A stretch of 64,000 nucleotides of DNA. It comes from Bog-950 sp046329535 (GTDB taxonomy: Bacteria; Bacteroidota; Bacteroidia; Chitinophagales; LD1). A program made the position numbers and the translations under genes. This document shows, piece after piece, positions 9,412 through 17,936 of this stretch. The DNA lies in the NCBI GenBank assembly GCA_046329535.1, contig JAXLUN010000005.1, forward strand, positions 268,244 to 332,243, in the 5' to 3' direction. The notes beneath the pieces were generated by a model. The model saw nothing but the letters and a program-made list of their open reading frames with translations, was not told the origin of the DNA and made no database searches. Numbering within the stretch: the first letter of the stretch is position 1; every line of letters starts with the position of its first letter.

Positions 9412-10728
9412 TTATTTGCCCTGCTGTATATCGTTACTGTTTACAACATACTCCCATTTTTTATCTCCTCCTTTACCAAATATTTCCATTTTACAAGTTC
9501 GATCTCCGACTGGTCCTGAAATAGAAATCTTACCAAAATTTTTTCGGTAGAGTAACGTGCCAGGCACCGAGTAGGAGTTGACGTAGCCATTTGTTCTGAT
9601 GCGTATTACCGGGCTTGTAAGAGGAGAAGATGTAAAATCATACATCGGGTATCCTTTCCAGTTTCGCTTACTCATTTCACTAAAGTGTTTATCTCCCGAT
9701 AAAAATACTACCCCCTTAATGTTGTTGTTTGCAATAAAGTCAAGCAGGCGATTTCTCTCTACCGGATATTTGGCATAAGATTCCCCATAATAGCTATCGT
9801 TCAGCACCTGCGAGCCGCTGCAAATAAATTTAAACGTAGCATTGCTGGTAAGTAGCTTGTTCTGGAGCCATTGCATTTGTTGGTCACCCAGATAGGCACC
9901 AGCTGTATCTCCTTCCGGGGCCCGATAAAAACGGTCATCGGTCATCAGAAACTCAGCATCATAATACCTGAAACTAAAATAGTTTCCACGAAATGAATCT
10001 GATTCATTATAGGTGTTGGGCCAAAAGCCTTTAAATACTTTTAGTGCTGTATCTTTTAAGGGAAAAGTTCTGTCGGCATCATTCCAACCATAATCGTGAT
10101 CATCCCAAATGGAATAGTTCGGCTGTTGAGCCAAAAAAAACTGCAATACGGGAAACAGGTTTCTTATTTTCAGGTTTCTGTTGAACATACCATCATAGCT
10201 GTTATAATGTTTGTTGAAATAGTACACATTATCGCCCAGCCAAAGCATGAAGTCTGATTTTTTTCTTCGCATTATTTCAAATATTCCTGCTGAAAAACCC
10301 GGAAAAATGAAGCGTGAAACATCGGTATTCATCAGGGCACAGGAGCCCACCAGAAAATCAAAGTCTTTTACGCTGGTATCGGCCTGGGTGGTGAATATGC
10401 ACTTCGGATGCAGACCCACACCCTCTATGAAATCAACCTTGTAAACATGATCGGGCTGAAGTCCTGTAAAATCCATATTGAGTGCTGTAACTCCTGTGCT
10501 GTTGTTTATTTTATTGAACCCGGTAGGGGAGAAGGTAGTTTTTTCTACGGTGTCTATCAACAGCGCCATATTTTGCCCATCTCCTTTGTATGCAATCCAA
10601 ACGCGGGCAGAAGTTCCGGTTACAGAGCCAACAATAGGGCCGGTAATCAATTTGGCTTTTTCCGGGTTTTGTGCCCAGCAAACAGTGGAGTATATTAAGA
10701 CGAAAAGAGCCGGTAAAAAGTTCTTCAT
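9412..10728 (-). CDS. Exported PhoD-like alkaline phosphatase family protein
   Basis: 438 residues from the ATG at 10728, which directly opens a signal peptide (MKNFLPALFVLIYSTVCWAQ); the 18-codon in-frame extension upstream does not look like coding sequence. The metallophosphoesterase core shows LGDNVYYFN, IWDDHDYGWND and FLSGDKHFSEM, the metal-binding set of the PhoD family, preceded by an N-terminal beta domain (GPIVGSVTGTSARVWIAYKG). Family members hydrolyse phosphate mono- or diesters in the periplasm or outside the cell. The substrate is not known here. There is no Tat twin-arginine motif, unlike classical PhoD, which suggests Sec export. Candidate promoter boxes lie just upstream. Confidence 0.85.
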   Translation of the reverse strand: MKNFLPALFVLIYSTVCWAQNPEKAKLITGPIVGSVTGTSARVWIAYKGDGQNMALLIDTVEKTTFSPTGFNKINNSTGVTALNMDFTGLQPDHVYKVDFIEGVGLHPKCIFTTQADTSVKDFDFLVGSCALMNTDVSRFIFPGFSAGIFEIMRRKKSDFMLWLGDNVYYFNKHYNSYDGMFNRNLKIRNLFPVLQFFLAQQPNYSIWDDHDYGWNDADRTFPLKDTALKVFKGFWPNTYNESDSFRGNYFSFRYYDAEFLMTDDRFYRAPEGDTAGAYLGDQQMQWLQNKLLTSNATFKFICSGSQVLNDSYYGESYAKYPVERNRLLDFIANNNIKGVVFLSGDKHFSEMSKRNWKGYPMYDFTSSPLTSPVIRIRTNGYVNSYSVPGTLLYRKNFGKISISGPVGDRTCKMEIFGKGGDKKWEYVVNSNDIQQGK

Positions 10729-10747
10729 GAGAGATGGGGATTTTGGG

Positions 10748-10771
10748 CAAATATAGGTATAGTCAAAGGTA
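10748..10771 (-). promoter_or_regulatory. Two candidate -7 elements for the PhoD-like gene
   Basis: Read on the minus strand, TACCTTTG (10771-10764) and TATATTTG (10755-10748) both match TAnnTTTG. The nearer one would start the transcript about 13 bases before the ATG at 10728. Which one is used cannot be told from sequence. Confidence 0.45.
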
Positions 10772-10892
10772 AGTTTATTCATGTTTTATAGTAAGCGATT
10801 TTTTAACCTGAAATAATTTATGTGTTTTAAGAGGTATTCTGCTTTTTAGTCTGTTCTTTTGAATGATTGTTTTTTTTCTCTCAATCAAACCT

Positions 10893-11777
10893 ATGTTCAG
10901 ACCGGTTATCTTATCTGCGGTTCTTACCCTGTTATATGTTTATTGCCATGGTGCAGGAAATGAATTGAATGATAGCCTGCCTCCTGTAAGTATATTAACG
11001 TGGAATATTAAGATGCTTCCAAGGGGTGCAACTTTCCTTCATCATCATCCCATTATCCGGGCCCGTATTATCCCCGATGTGTTAATTAAAGAGGGAGCCG
11101 ATGTAGTGGTATTTCAGGAAGCTTATGATGGGAAGGCAGTGCGTATGCTTCGCAAAAAGCTGAAATCTTTTTACCCATACACACAAGGGTACCAGAACCG
11201 AAAGGTGATTACTTACAAACGAGCCGGTGGCGTATTGATGTTCAGCAAATATCCTTTAAAAGAAATTGAGAGTATTAAATACTCATGGCTGGAGGGGATT
11301 GATAAAGCGGCAGCTAAAGGTGCACTATTAGTAGAAGTAGAACACCCGCAGAAAAAATTTCAGTTATTGGGAACACATATGGAGGCCGGGGGGAGCCGGG
11401 AGTTAAAAATATCGCAGTATAAAGAAGCCGGTGAATTGCTTAAGCGTCACGAGCAAACCGGCATACCTCAATTTGCCTGTGGCGATTTTAATACCCGAAA
11501 ATCGGACACGGTTTTATATCCTAAGCTAATTACTGCTCTTCAGGTAGAAGATGGTGATATATGCACCAGCCTGCAATGTACCAGCGATCATTTACTGAAC
11601 GATATGGATACTTACAACCCAGATAAGCGTCACCTGATTGATTATGTATTTATGAAACCAAACGGCATTCAAACGCAGATAGCTACCCGCAGCGTTATGC
11701 GTTATACGCATCCATGGCATAAAAAGCATCAGGATTTATCGGACCATTTTGCTGTATTACTTAAAACCAGATGGTGA
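10893..11777 (+). CDS. Secreted endonuclease/exonuclease/phosphatase (EEP) family protein
   Basis: 294 residues from the ATG at 10893, chosen because it begins the hydrophobic signal (MFRPVILSAVLTLLYVYC); an ATG 30 bases upstream is in frame. EEP-fold landmarks are present in order: ILTWNIKML (Asn), VVVFQEAYD (catalytic Glu), LLGTHMEAGG (His), FACGDFNTRKS (Asp/Asn), and SDHFAVLL (terminal Asp-His). These belong to the DNase I/sphingomyelinase/inositol phosphatase superfamily. The secreted form and the TSDHLLND insertion recall sphingomyelinase C-like phosphodiesterases, but substrate choice between nucleic acid and phospholipid is not decided by sequence. It stands alone between a divergent phosphatase gene and a terminator. 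Confidence 0.8.
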   Translation: MFRPVILSAVLTLLYVYCHGAGNELNDSLPPVSILTWNIKMLPRGATFLHHHPIIRARIIPDVLIKEGADVVVFQEAYDGKAVRMLRKKLKSFYPYTQGYQNRKVITYKRAGGVLMFSKYPLKEIESIKYSWLEGIDKAAAKGALLVEVEHPQKKFQLLGTHMEAGGSRELKISQYKEAGELLKRHEQTGIPQFACGDFNTRKSDTVLYPKLITALQVEDGDICTSLQCTSDHLLNDMDTYNPDKRHLIDYVFMKPNGIQTQIATRSVMRYTHPWHKKHQDLSDHFAVLLKTRW

Positions 11778-11812
11778 TAGTGTTTAGATATTCAGCAGCA
11801 GTTTCAATAGAT

Positions 11813-11860
11813 TAACGCAACAAAAAAGCCACCGATATCAGTGGCTTTTTTGTTGCGTTA
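11813..11860. terminator. Strong bidirectional terminator, perfect 20-bp arms
   Basis: A perfect inverted repeat with 20-base arms (TAACGCAACAAAAAAGCCAC and its complement) around an 8-base loop. The A and T runs inside the arms let it act on both the EEP gene and the convergent htrA gene. Confidence 0.88.
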
Positions 11861-11872
11861 GAAGAAGGTTTA

Positions 11873-13369
11873 TTACATTCTAAATGCATACAGATAGCTC
11901 ATTGGCTTATTCGGATAAATACCTTCCACCAGAACTTTGCCGTTTTTGTTTTTAAGAATATTCACCAGGTCATCTACGTTAGAAACGGTTTCATCATCTA
12001 TCTGAGTGATGATAAATCCTTTCCGGATATCAGTGAATTCGGCCAGTTTTCCGTTTTGGAGGTCAGTTACTTTTACACCGCCCTCAAGCCCTAGATTTCG
12101 CAATTCATTAGCACTGAGGTTTTCCACCTTTATTCCCAAAACACCCAGTATGTCTTTGGTATTATCTATCTGCGCAATGGTGTTGTATTTGTTTTTTAAC
12201 TGCACTACAGCTGTCGCTGTTTTCCCATCCCGAATGTATTCTACATTCAGTCTGTCACTTGGGCGATATTTGGCTACCTGCTCCTGTAGTTCTGGTGATG
12301 AGTTTACGCTGAATCCGTTTATTTTAGTAATAACATCTTTGTTTTTCAGGCCGGCTTCTTCTGCAGCGGAACCTTTATTCACGCCATCCACATACACACC
12401 ATAGGGTTTATCAAAACCAACTTCTTTGGCCGTTTTGTCATCCATAGTGCGAATAGTAACACCTAAAAATCCGCGTTGTGTTACACCAAACTTCTGCAGG
12501 TCGAAAATTACTTTCTTCACGATGTTGGAAGGAACCGCAAATGAGTAACCTGCATACGAACCGGTTGGAGAGGCAATGGCGGTATTGATGCCTACCAGCT
12601 CACCGCTCACATTCACCAGTGCACCACCGCTATTGCCCGGATTTACAGCTGCATCGGTTTGTATAAACGATTCAATGGCTGTGCTATTCTGTTTCTGTGC
12701 TTCCCCTCCCAAAATATTAATATTACGTCCTTTGGCACTTACAATACCTGCTGTAACGGTCGATTCTAAATTAAATGGATTTCCTACTGCCATCACCCAT
12801 TCACCAATGAGAACAGAATCGCTGTTGGCAAAATTGATGGATGGTAAGTCACTGGCTTCAATCTTTACAAGGGCTAAATCCGTATCTGTATCACGACCAA
12901 TAATCTTAGCCTTATATGATTTATTGTTATTCATCATTACCTCCACCTCATCGGCATTTTCAACCACATGATTATTCGTCACAATGTATCCGTCTTTTGA
13001 TACAATTACTCCAGATCCTGTTGCTACTTGTGGCTGGCTCTGATAAGGGCTGGGGCCATGGAAATATTTAAAAAAGTCATTCCCAAAGAAATCCTGAAAC
13101 GGATCTTGCTGACCATGCAAAGACGCTTTTTCTGCCTTGAAAGTTGATTTAATATGCACTACACTCGGAGTGGATGTAGCTGCGGCATATCGTAAGTCAA
13201 TGGGCTGTGCCATTGTAGAGGGTGCGTAGCCGGCCAATCGGGTTGGTGCTGGTTGCTCCAGAATAGAGACCTGCTGTTTGTTGAATCCGAAATAATTGAA
13301 CGTAGCTACCGCTGCAAAGGCACTGATAAAGGCCACCAGGGCTGTAAATCCGATTTTTCTGATGCTCAT
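11873..13369 (-). CDS. degP: Do/DegP-family periplasmic serine protease with two PDZ domains
   Basis: 498 residues. The N-terminal hydrophobic segment (residues 7-28) is a signal or anchor. The trypsin-like domain (about 65-270) has the triad His134 (TNNHVVEN), Asp164 (TDTDLALVK) and Ser247 (NPGNSGGAL). PDZ1 (about 285-375) begins after RGFLGVTI and PDZ2 (about 390-498) is shorter. HtrA/DegP proteins degrade or refold misfolded envelope proteins. The Q-linker region at residues 83-115 is rich in Phe, Gln and Pro, as in other Bacteroidota homologues. A good -33/-7 promoter candidate lies 40-70 bases upstream, so it is probably transcribed alone. Confidence 0.93.
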   Translation of the reverse strand: MSIRKIGFTALVAFISAFAAVATFNYFGFNKQQVSILEQPAPTRLAGYAPSTMAQPIDLRYAAATSTPSVVHIKSTFKAEKASLHGQQDPFQDFFGNDFFKYFHGPSPYQSQPQVATGSGVIVSKDGYIVTNNHVVENADEVEVMMNNNKSYKAKIIGRDTDTDLALVKIEASDLPSINFANSDSVLIGEWVMAVGNPFNLESTVTAGIVSAKGRNINILGGEAQKQNSTAIESFIQTDAAVNPGNSGGALVNVSGELVGINTAIASPTGSYAGYSFAVPSNIVKKVIFDLQKFGVTQRGFLGVTIRTMDDKTAKEVGFDKPYGVYVDGVNKGSAAEEAGLKNKDVITKINGFSVNSSPELQEQVAKYRPSDRLNVEYIRDGKTATAVVQLKNKYNTIAQIDNTKDILGVLGIKVENLSANELRNLGLEGGVKVTDLQNGKLAEFTDIRKGFIITQIDDETVSNVDDLVNILKNKNGKVLVEGIYPNKPMSYLYAFRM

Positions 13370-13406
13370 ATTTATTGATTTTTATTTTTACGAAACGATT
13401 GTGAGC

Positions 13407-13438
13407 CAAAGTTATTTCACTCTCGCTGTATTTAGCAA
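13407..13438 (-). promoter_or_regulatory. Candidate Bacteroidota-type promoter of degP
   Basis: On the minus strand TTG (13438-13436), a 21-base spacer, and TAACTTTG (13414-13407) fit the TTG-N17-23-TAnnTTTG consensus. The start codon is 37 bases further on. Confidence 0.6.
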
Positions 13439-13480
13439 GTTATATAGCGCACTCTTAACCCGTTTTAACACCAACCATTA

Positions 13481-14260
13481 ATGACCGTTAATTTCTATAA
13501 ATATCAGGGTACCGGAAATGATTTTGTGATGATTGATAACCGCACTCTTGGTTTAGGGCGTGATCGTGAATTGATTGAACGCCTTTGCCACCGAAGATTT
13601 GGTATTGGTGCCGATGGGCTTATTTATCTTCAGAACAGAGAAGGCTATGATTTTGAAATGGTTTATTTTAATAGTGATGGGAATGAAAGTTCTATGTGTG
13701 GAAATGGCGGAAGATGTCTGATACGGTTTGCCCATGATTTAGGCATTGTTTCATCCCGCTGCAACTTTTGGGCAATTGATGGCGAGCACGAAGGTGAAAT
13801 ACTGGATAATGGAATAGTATCAATCAAGATGAAAGATGTGGATTTTGTTGAAAGTAGAAATGGGGATTACATTATGAATACCGGGTCTCCGCATTACGTT
13901 CAAATGGTTAATGAAGTGAAGGCTTTGAGGGTAGTGGCAGAAGCACAAAAGATACGCTACAGTGAACACTTTACAGCCGAGGGAATCAACGTGAACTTTG
14001 TTCAGAAACTTAGTCATAATGAACTTTTTGTGAGAACATATGAAAGAGGGGTGGAAGATGAAACTCTATCCTGTGGTACTGGTGTTGTTGCCAGTGCCAT
14101 CAGTTTATCACATCAAAGCGGTCAGCTAATCAGTTTGGTTAAAGTGGAAACTTTGGGAGGTAAACTACAGGTAAGTTTTGAGCCAAGATTGAACACCTAC
14201 CGCAATATTTTTCTGCAAGGCCCAGCTGAAAAAGTTTATCAGGGTTTAGTGGATGTATAG
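13481..14260 (+). CDS. dapF: Diaminopimelate epimerase
   Basis: 259 residues. DapF interconverts LL- and meso-diaminopimelate, the penultimate step of lysine synthesis and source of the peptidoglycan cross-linking residue. Motifs are complete: YQGTGNDFVMIDN at residues 5-17, the first catalytic cysteine Cys73 in MCGNGGRC, NTGSPHYV, and the second cysteine Cys198 in SCGTGVVAS. Length and motif spacing are normal. The gene is divergent from degP and convergent with the GtrA gene, separated by only 20 bases, and shows no operon partner. Confidence 0.96.
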   Translation: MTVNFYKYQGTGNDFVMIDNRTLGLGRDRELIERLCHRRFGIGADGLIYLQNREGYDFEMVYFNSDGNESSMCGNGGRCLIRFAHDLGIVSSRCNFWAIDGEHEGEILDNGIVSIKMKDVDFVESRNGDYIMNTGSPHYVQMVNEVKALRVVAEAQKIRYSEHFTAEGINVNFVQKLSHNELFVRTYERGVEDETLSCGTGVVASAISLSHQSGQLISLVKVETLGGKLQVSFEPRLNTYRNIFLQGPAEKVYQGLVDV

Positions 14261-14280
14261 ACTACAGAATTCTCAATTCT

Positions 14281-14703
14281 TTATTTTTTAAACACCCAAT
14301 ATTTTTGCAAGGTAAAGTTGAACCCTAATGAAACTAATGCATCTACGCATAACCGACTTATCTTATAATCCATCTTTATCAACTCGGTAAGCAGGTAGGT
14401 GCCTGAACTTTTTAGTGCTATACTGCCTAATACCACAAAAACAAATCTACGTAATTGTCTTCGCTTAGATACCTGACGGTTGTTAAATGCCCAGTATCGG
14501 TTCAACGAAAAATTAATCACAGCTCCGAATAAGCCACTTATAATAATAGACCAGGTATAGAAAATGTGACCATATTCAGTCAGCGCAATCATCAGGCAGT
14601 AGTCAAATACTCCTCCTGTAAAGGCGGAGAATTGAGCCTTACCAAATGTATAAGCCGACTGGCGAAATTTATGAGGAAACTTAGATGAGCTTTTCTTTTC
14701 CAT
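14281..14703 (-). CDS. GtrA-family membrane protein
   Basis: 140 residues with four predicted membrane helices: about 20-45, 50-70, 85-105 and 115-135. The pattern GGVFDYCLMIALTE ... INFSLNRYWAF ... LGFNFTLQKYWVF is the usual GtrA signature, with paired N-x3-(R/K)-YW(A/V)F ends. GtrA proteins are thought to help move lipid-linked sugars across the inner membrane for surface glycan synthesis. The start overlaps the end of the upstream CDP-alcohol transferase gene by 23 bases, so the two are very likely co-translated and may act on the same lipid-linked product. The substrate is unknown. Confidence 0.85.
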   Translation of the reverse strand: MEKKSSSKFPHKFRQSAYTFGKAQFSAFTGGVFDYCLMIALTEYGHIFYTWSIIISGLFGAVINFSLNRYWAFNNRQVSKRRQLRRFVFVVLGSIALKSSGTYLLTELIKMDYKISRLCVDALVSLGFNFTLQKYWVFKK

Positions 14704-15367
14704 TATCTAAACGGTCGCGTTCATCGCCCAGATTGAGCACATTTTTAAACTCAATAAAATCTATGACCGTAACAATTGAAACAATAGCTATGGCGAAAAA
14801 TAAAAATATGCCTGGGTAAAACATGCAGGCCAGCAAAATAAGACAGATTCCAACCCGAAGTTCAGTAGGCCCCAGCAAACCCGAATCAATGGAGTATTTG
14901 CCGGTTATCTTGTATTTCATGAGGGTTAAAATCATAATCCAGGCGTAGCAGGCTAAAAATAAAAAGGCCAGAATTTTATAGGTATCGGGTAAATAAAAGT
15001 AGAACCCCAATCCCATGAGTACTGTAGAAATCCAGTCCATGCACATATCCAATGCAAAACCATACCACTTACGAGGTATGTTACGGTAGTATGCAATTCT
15101 GCCGTCCAGCGAATCGCCAAACCATTGCAATGCAAAACCTATGATGGAGAGGGAAAAGTAAAAAGGATCTGTTTTTGCCAACCAGAAACCATAGAAAATG
15201 ATTCCACTGGCCAGCAATGATACAAATGTCAGCATATCGGGAGAAATAAACGGAGGCATAACCCGACACAAAAACGCGATAGCCGCCTGTTCAGGCACTC
15301 GCAGCAGATTGGTTCTTTTTCTGTCGGTACTGATTCGTTTTACCTGTTCGGTGACAATACTGTTCAT
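14681..15367 (-). CDS. CDP-alcohol phosphatidyltransferase family membrane protein
   Basis: 228 residues, about six membrane helices. The active-site motif appears as DSLDGRIAYY ... GFALDMCMD. The family consensus is D-x2-D-G-x2-A-R-x8-G-x3-D-x3-D; here the Arg after Ala is Tyr and the spacing to Gly is one residue longer, while all four metal-binding Asp are kept. The enzyme should therefore be active but may use an atypical acceptor. Family reactions join a CDP-alcohol to a hydroxyl group to make phospholipids or polyol-phosphate lipids in the inner membrane. It overlaps the GtrA gene by 23 bases, which points to a shared glycolipid pathway (inference). Confidence 0.8.
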   Translation of the reverse strand: MNSIVTEQVKRISTDRKRTNLLRVPEQAAIAFLCRVMPPFISPDMLTFVSLLASGIIFYGFWLAKTDPFYFSLSIIGFALQWFGDSLDGRIAYYRNIPRKWYGFALDMCMDWISTVLMGLGFYFYLPDTYKILAFLFLACYAWIMILTLMKYKITGKYSIDSGLLGPTELRVGICLILLACMFYPGIFLFFAIAIVSIVTVIDFIEFKNVLNLGDERDRLDNGKEKLI

Positions 15368-15469
15368 TTAATTAGCTGTTAAGATAGAATGACAAATATG
15401 TTACTTTAAAGTTTAAAAGCGTATTTGAATAATTGAACCAGCTTCAACAAAAGCCTTTGTAGCTTAAGT

Positions 15470-16582
15470 TTATTGGGGTGAGTGTGCGTTGTTTTTGCTT
15501 AAATAGGTACACATCAAATCGGCTGTTCGCTTTGACGCTCCGCCTTGACCAAGCTTTTGCCGAAGCAATTGGTAGCCTTGTGATATTTCTAGCCTGGTTG
15601 AAGGAGTAAGCAAGGCTCGCAACTCAGCTATCAATCTCTCTTGATTGACATCCGCTTGTATCAGTTCCTGAACCACACGTTTGTCGCATATCAAGTTAAC
15701 GATACAGATATAGCTGATATTTTTTATCAGAGTCTTAGCAATGTAATACGATATCCAGCTACCTTTGTAACAAATCACCTGTGGCACGCGATGCAGAGCC
15801 GTTTCCAATGTAGCGGTACCCGAAGTAACAATAGCGGCTTCGGCCTGCTGCAATGTTGCATAGGTTTTATCCATGACCAGTTCAACTTTTCGGTCACCGA
15901 TAATATTTTCGTAATAAGACCTGCCTATGCTGCTCATTCCGGCTACAACAAACCTGTAATCAGGAAAAGCATCGATTACTTTCAGATACTCCGGAAGCAG
16001 ATAGGAGATTTCCTGTCTGCGGCTTCCCGGCAGCAGGGCAATAGTGCCGGAAATACTCTGCGCCATATCTTCATGGGAATTATGCAGTTCATCCAGAAGT
16101 GGGTGTCCCACAAAATCTACCGGCACATCATATCGGGCATAAAAGTCTTTTTCAAAAGGAAGTATGACAAACATCCGGTCTACATACTTCTTTACCTGAT
16201 GTACACGCGAAGTTTTCCAGGCCCACAACTGTGGGGAGATGTAATAGAAAATGGGGAACCGATGTTGTTTCAAAAATTTAAAAAGTCTGAAATTGAACCC
16301 CGGGTAGTCAATCAGAATTACCACATCCGGATGAAAATTCAGAATGTCTTTTTTGCAGTAAGAGATATTCCCCAGTATGGTTGGCAGGTGTTTCACCACT
16401 TCAAAAAAGCCCATAAAGGCTAAGTCGCGAATGTGTTTCACTACTTTGCCCCCGGCAGCGTTCATTTTATCGCCACCCCAGCAACGAATATCTGCCTTGG
16501 GGTCGTTCTTGATCAGCTCTTTTATCAGGTTGGCCCCATGTAAATCACCGCTCGCTTCTCCGGCTATGATGTAATATTTCAT
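15470..16582 (-). CDS. lpxB: Lipid-A-disaccharide synthase
   Basis: 370 residues. LpxB joins UDP-2,3-diacylglucosamine to lipid X to make the lipid A disaccharide on the inner face of the inner membrane. The N-terminus YYIIAGEASGDLHGANLI is diagnostic, followed by MGFFEVVKHLPTI, DYPGFNFRL, YYISPQLWAWK, HPLLDE, ALLPGSRRQEI and VTSGTATLE, all in the expected GT19 order. Length is normal. The order surE, small membrane gene, lpxB on the minus strand agrees with the surE-lpxB pairing common in Bacteroidota. Confidence 0.95.
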   Translation of the reverse strand: MKYYIIAGEASGDLHGANLIKELIKNDPKADIRCWGGDKMNAAGGKVVKHIRDLAFMGFFEVVKHLPTILGNISYCKKDILNFHPDVVILIDYPGFNFRLFKFLKQHRFPIFYYISPQLWAWKTSRVHQVKKYVDRMFVILPFEKDFYARYDVPVDFVGHPLLDELHNSHEDMAQSISGTIALLPGSRRQEISYLLPEYLKVIDAFPDYRFVVAGMSSIGRSYYENIIGDRKVELVMDKTYATLQQAEAAIVTSGTATLETALHRVPQVICYKGSWISYYIAKTLIKNISYICIVNLICDKRVVQELIQADVNQERLIAELRALLTPSTRLEISQGYQLLRQKLGQGGASKRTADLMCTYLSKNNAHSPQ

Positions 16583-16619
16583 AAGGGCTGCTTTTACAAG
16601 TGGAGGTATCTGGAATCAA

Positions 16620-16943
16620 TTACATCAAAAACTTGGCATAGATAATAGGCAAGGCCCAAAGTAATGTAGCTCCAATTACTCCGCGAGATGCGTTGTAGTA
16701 ATTACGGTCAATAAACAGAAAGAAAATACCCAGATTAAGTATACAGCCAAAGCTTAAAATCTTAGCCATCAGGTCGGGAGATTTGACTGTTTCTAAATAA
16801 TATTCAAATGACATCAGTTTCATTTGAAAAGTATAGAAAAACAAAAAGGCCAGTAAGGGGCAAAATAAAGCAGGTAGAAAGCCAATGTAAAATTTGTCCC
16901 ACTTGTATATGGTGCGGGCCGGATTTAAAATTCTATCGAGCAT
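16620..16943 (-). CDS. Small conserved-looking inner membrane protein between surE and lpxB
   Basis: 107 residues, three membrane helices (about 18-38, 62-80 and 85-105). A basic N-terminus (MLDRILNPARTIYKW) precedes the first helix. No catalytic motif is visible and the family is not recognised. It lies 37 bases before lpxB and 65 bases after surE on the same strand, so it is probably part of the same transcript and, by position only, may relate to the envelope. Confidence 0.7.
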   Translation of the reverse strand: MLDRILNPARTIYKWDKFYIGFLPALFCPLLAFLFFYTFQMKLMSFEYYLETVKSPDLMAKILSFGCILNLGIFFLFIDRNYYNASRGVIGATLLWALPIIYAKFLM

Positions 16944-17008
16944 ATTTGAGAAATTTTTTCATGAGAAAATATTCAGCAGGTAGGCAAAATATTCTGGTTA
17001 ACATTATT

Positions 17009-17833
17009 CTACAGGCTAAAACGCTCGTTCGGGTTTTGTGGTATATCAGGAGAGTCTGAAAGCTCATCAAAATTCCAATTTTCATTAATAAAAGGGATAA
17101 CATGATGAGCCGTTAAATCATGCTGTACAGGTACAACGCTTACATAGCCATTGGCCAGTGCCCATTCATCGGTATCCTGTCCATGGTCGTAATTTACAAA
17201 CTTGCCGGTAAGCCAGTAATAAGGACGGCCGAAAGGATCGGTTCTTTCCAGGTATTCTTCTTCCCATTTGGCTAGGGCCTGACGGCATATTTTTAAGCCT
17301 TTAATTTCTGAAAAAGGCAAACGGGGAATATTGACATTAAGCAGGCTGTGCTTAGGAAGACCGTATTTCAGGATAGATTCAGCAATGTGTCGGGCATATT
17401 TGGCGGCAGCGCTGAAATCAGCATCGTGCGCATAGTCCAGCAATGAAAAACCAACCGCTGGAATCCCTTCCAGGCTGGCTTCTACCGCAGCACTCATGGT
17501 GCCGGAGTAAATGATGTTAATAGAAGAATTGGACCCATGGTTGATTCCGCTTACACATAAATCCGGGTGACGGTGAAGCACCTTGTCAACGGCAATTTTT
17601 ACGCAATCAACCGGTGTGCCCGAACATTGAAATGCCTTAATGTCGCCAAATTCTTTTACTTGCTTTAAACGTAAGGGCTGATTTAGCGTGATGGCATGTC
17701 CCATTCCGGATTGCGGAGAATCCGGTGCAACCACTACCACCTCACCTAAAGAACTGACAGCCTCTACAAGCGCTCGGATGCCCGGTGCAGTTATACCATC
17801 GTCATTTACTACTAATACTAACGGTTTACTCAT
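17009..17833 (-). CDS. surE: 5'/3'-nucleotidase SurE
   Basis: 274 residues. SurE removes phosphate from nucleoside monophosphates and acts in the cytosol as a metal-dependent dimer or tetramer. The N-terminus LVLVVNDDGITAPGIRAL carries the Asp pair that binds the metal; the second metal and phosphate sites appear as APDSPQSGMGHAITL, CSGTPVDCVKIA and SGINHGSNSSINIIYSGTMS (landmarks in family order). It leads the surE-(107 aa gene)-lpxB run. Confidence 0.95.
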   Translation of the reverse strand: MSKPLVLVVNDDGITAPGIRALVEAVSSLGEVVVVAPDSPQSGMGHAITLNQPLRLKQVKEFGDIKAFQCSGTPVDCVKIAVDKVLHRHPDLCVSGINHGSNSSINIIYSGTMSAAVEASLEGIPAVGFSLLDYAHDADFSAAAKYARHIAESILKYGLPKHSLLNVNIPRLPFSEIKGLKICRQALAKWEEEYLERTDPFGRPYYWLTGKFVNYDHGQDTDEWALANGYVSVVPVQHDLTAHHVIPFINENWNFDELSDSPDIPQNPNERFSL

Positions 17834-17936
17834 GGCGCGAAGATAGAATTAGTGAGCACTATTGAAACAACAATCTGCTATGTCCGCCCGCTTTCGGATG
17901 AGTGGTTTTTCTATATTCACAGCTCAAATTAAATTA

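Noticed and set aside
15641..16423. 260-residue plus-strand frame
   Set aside because: Antisense shadow of lpxB.
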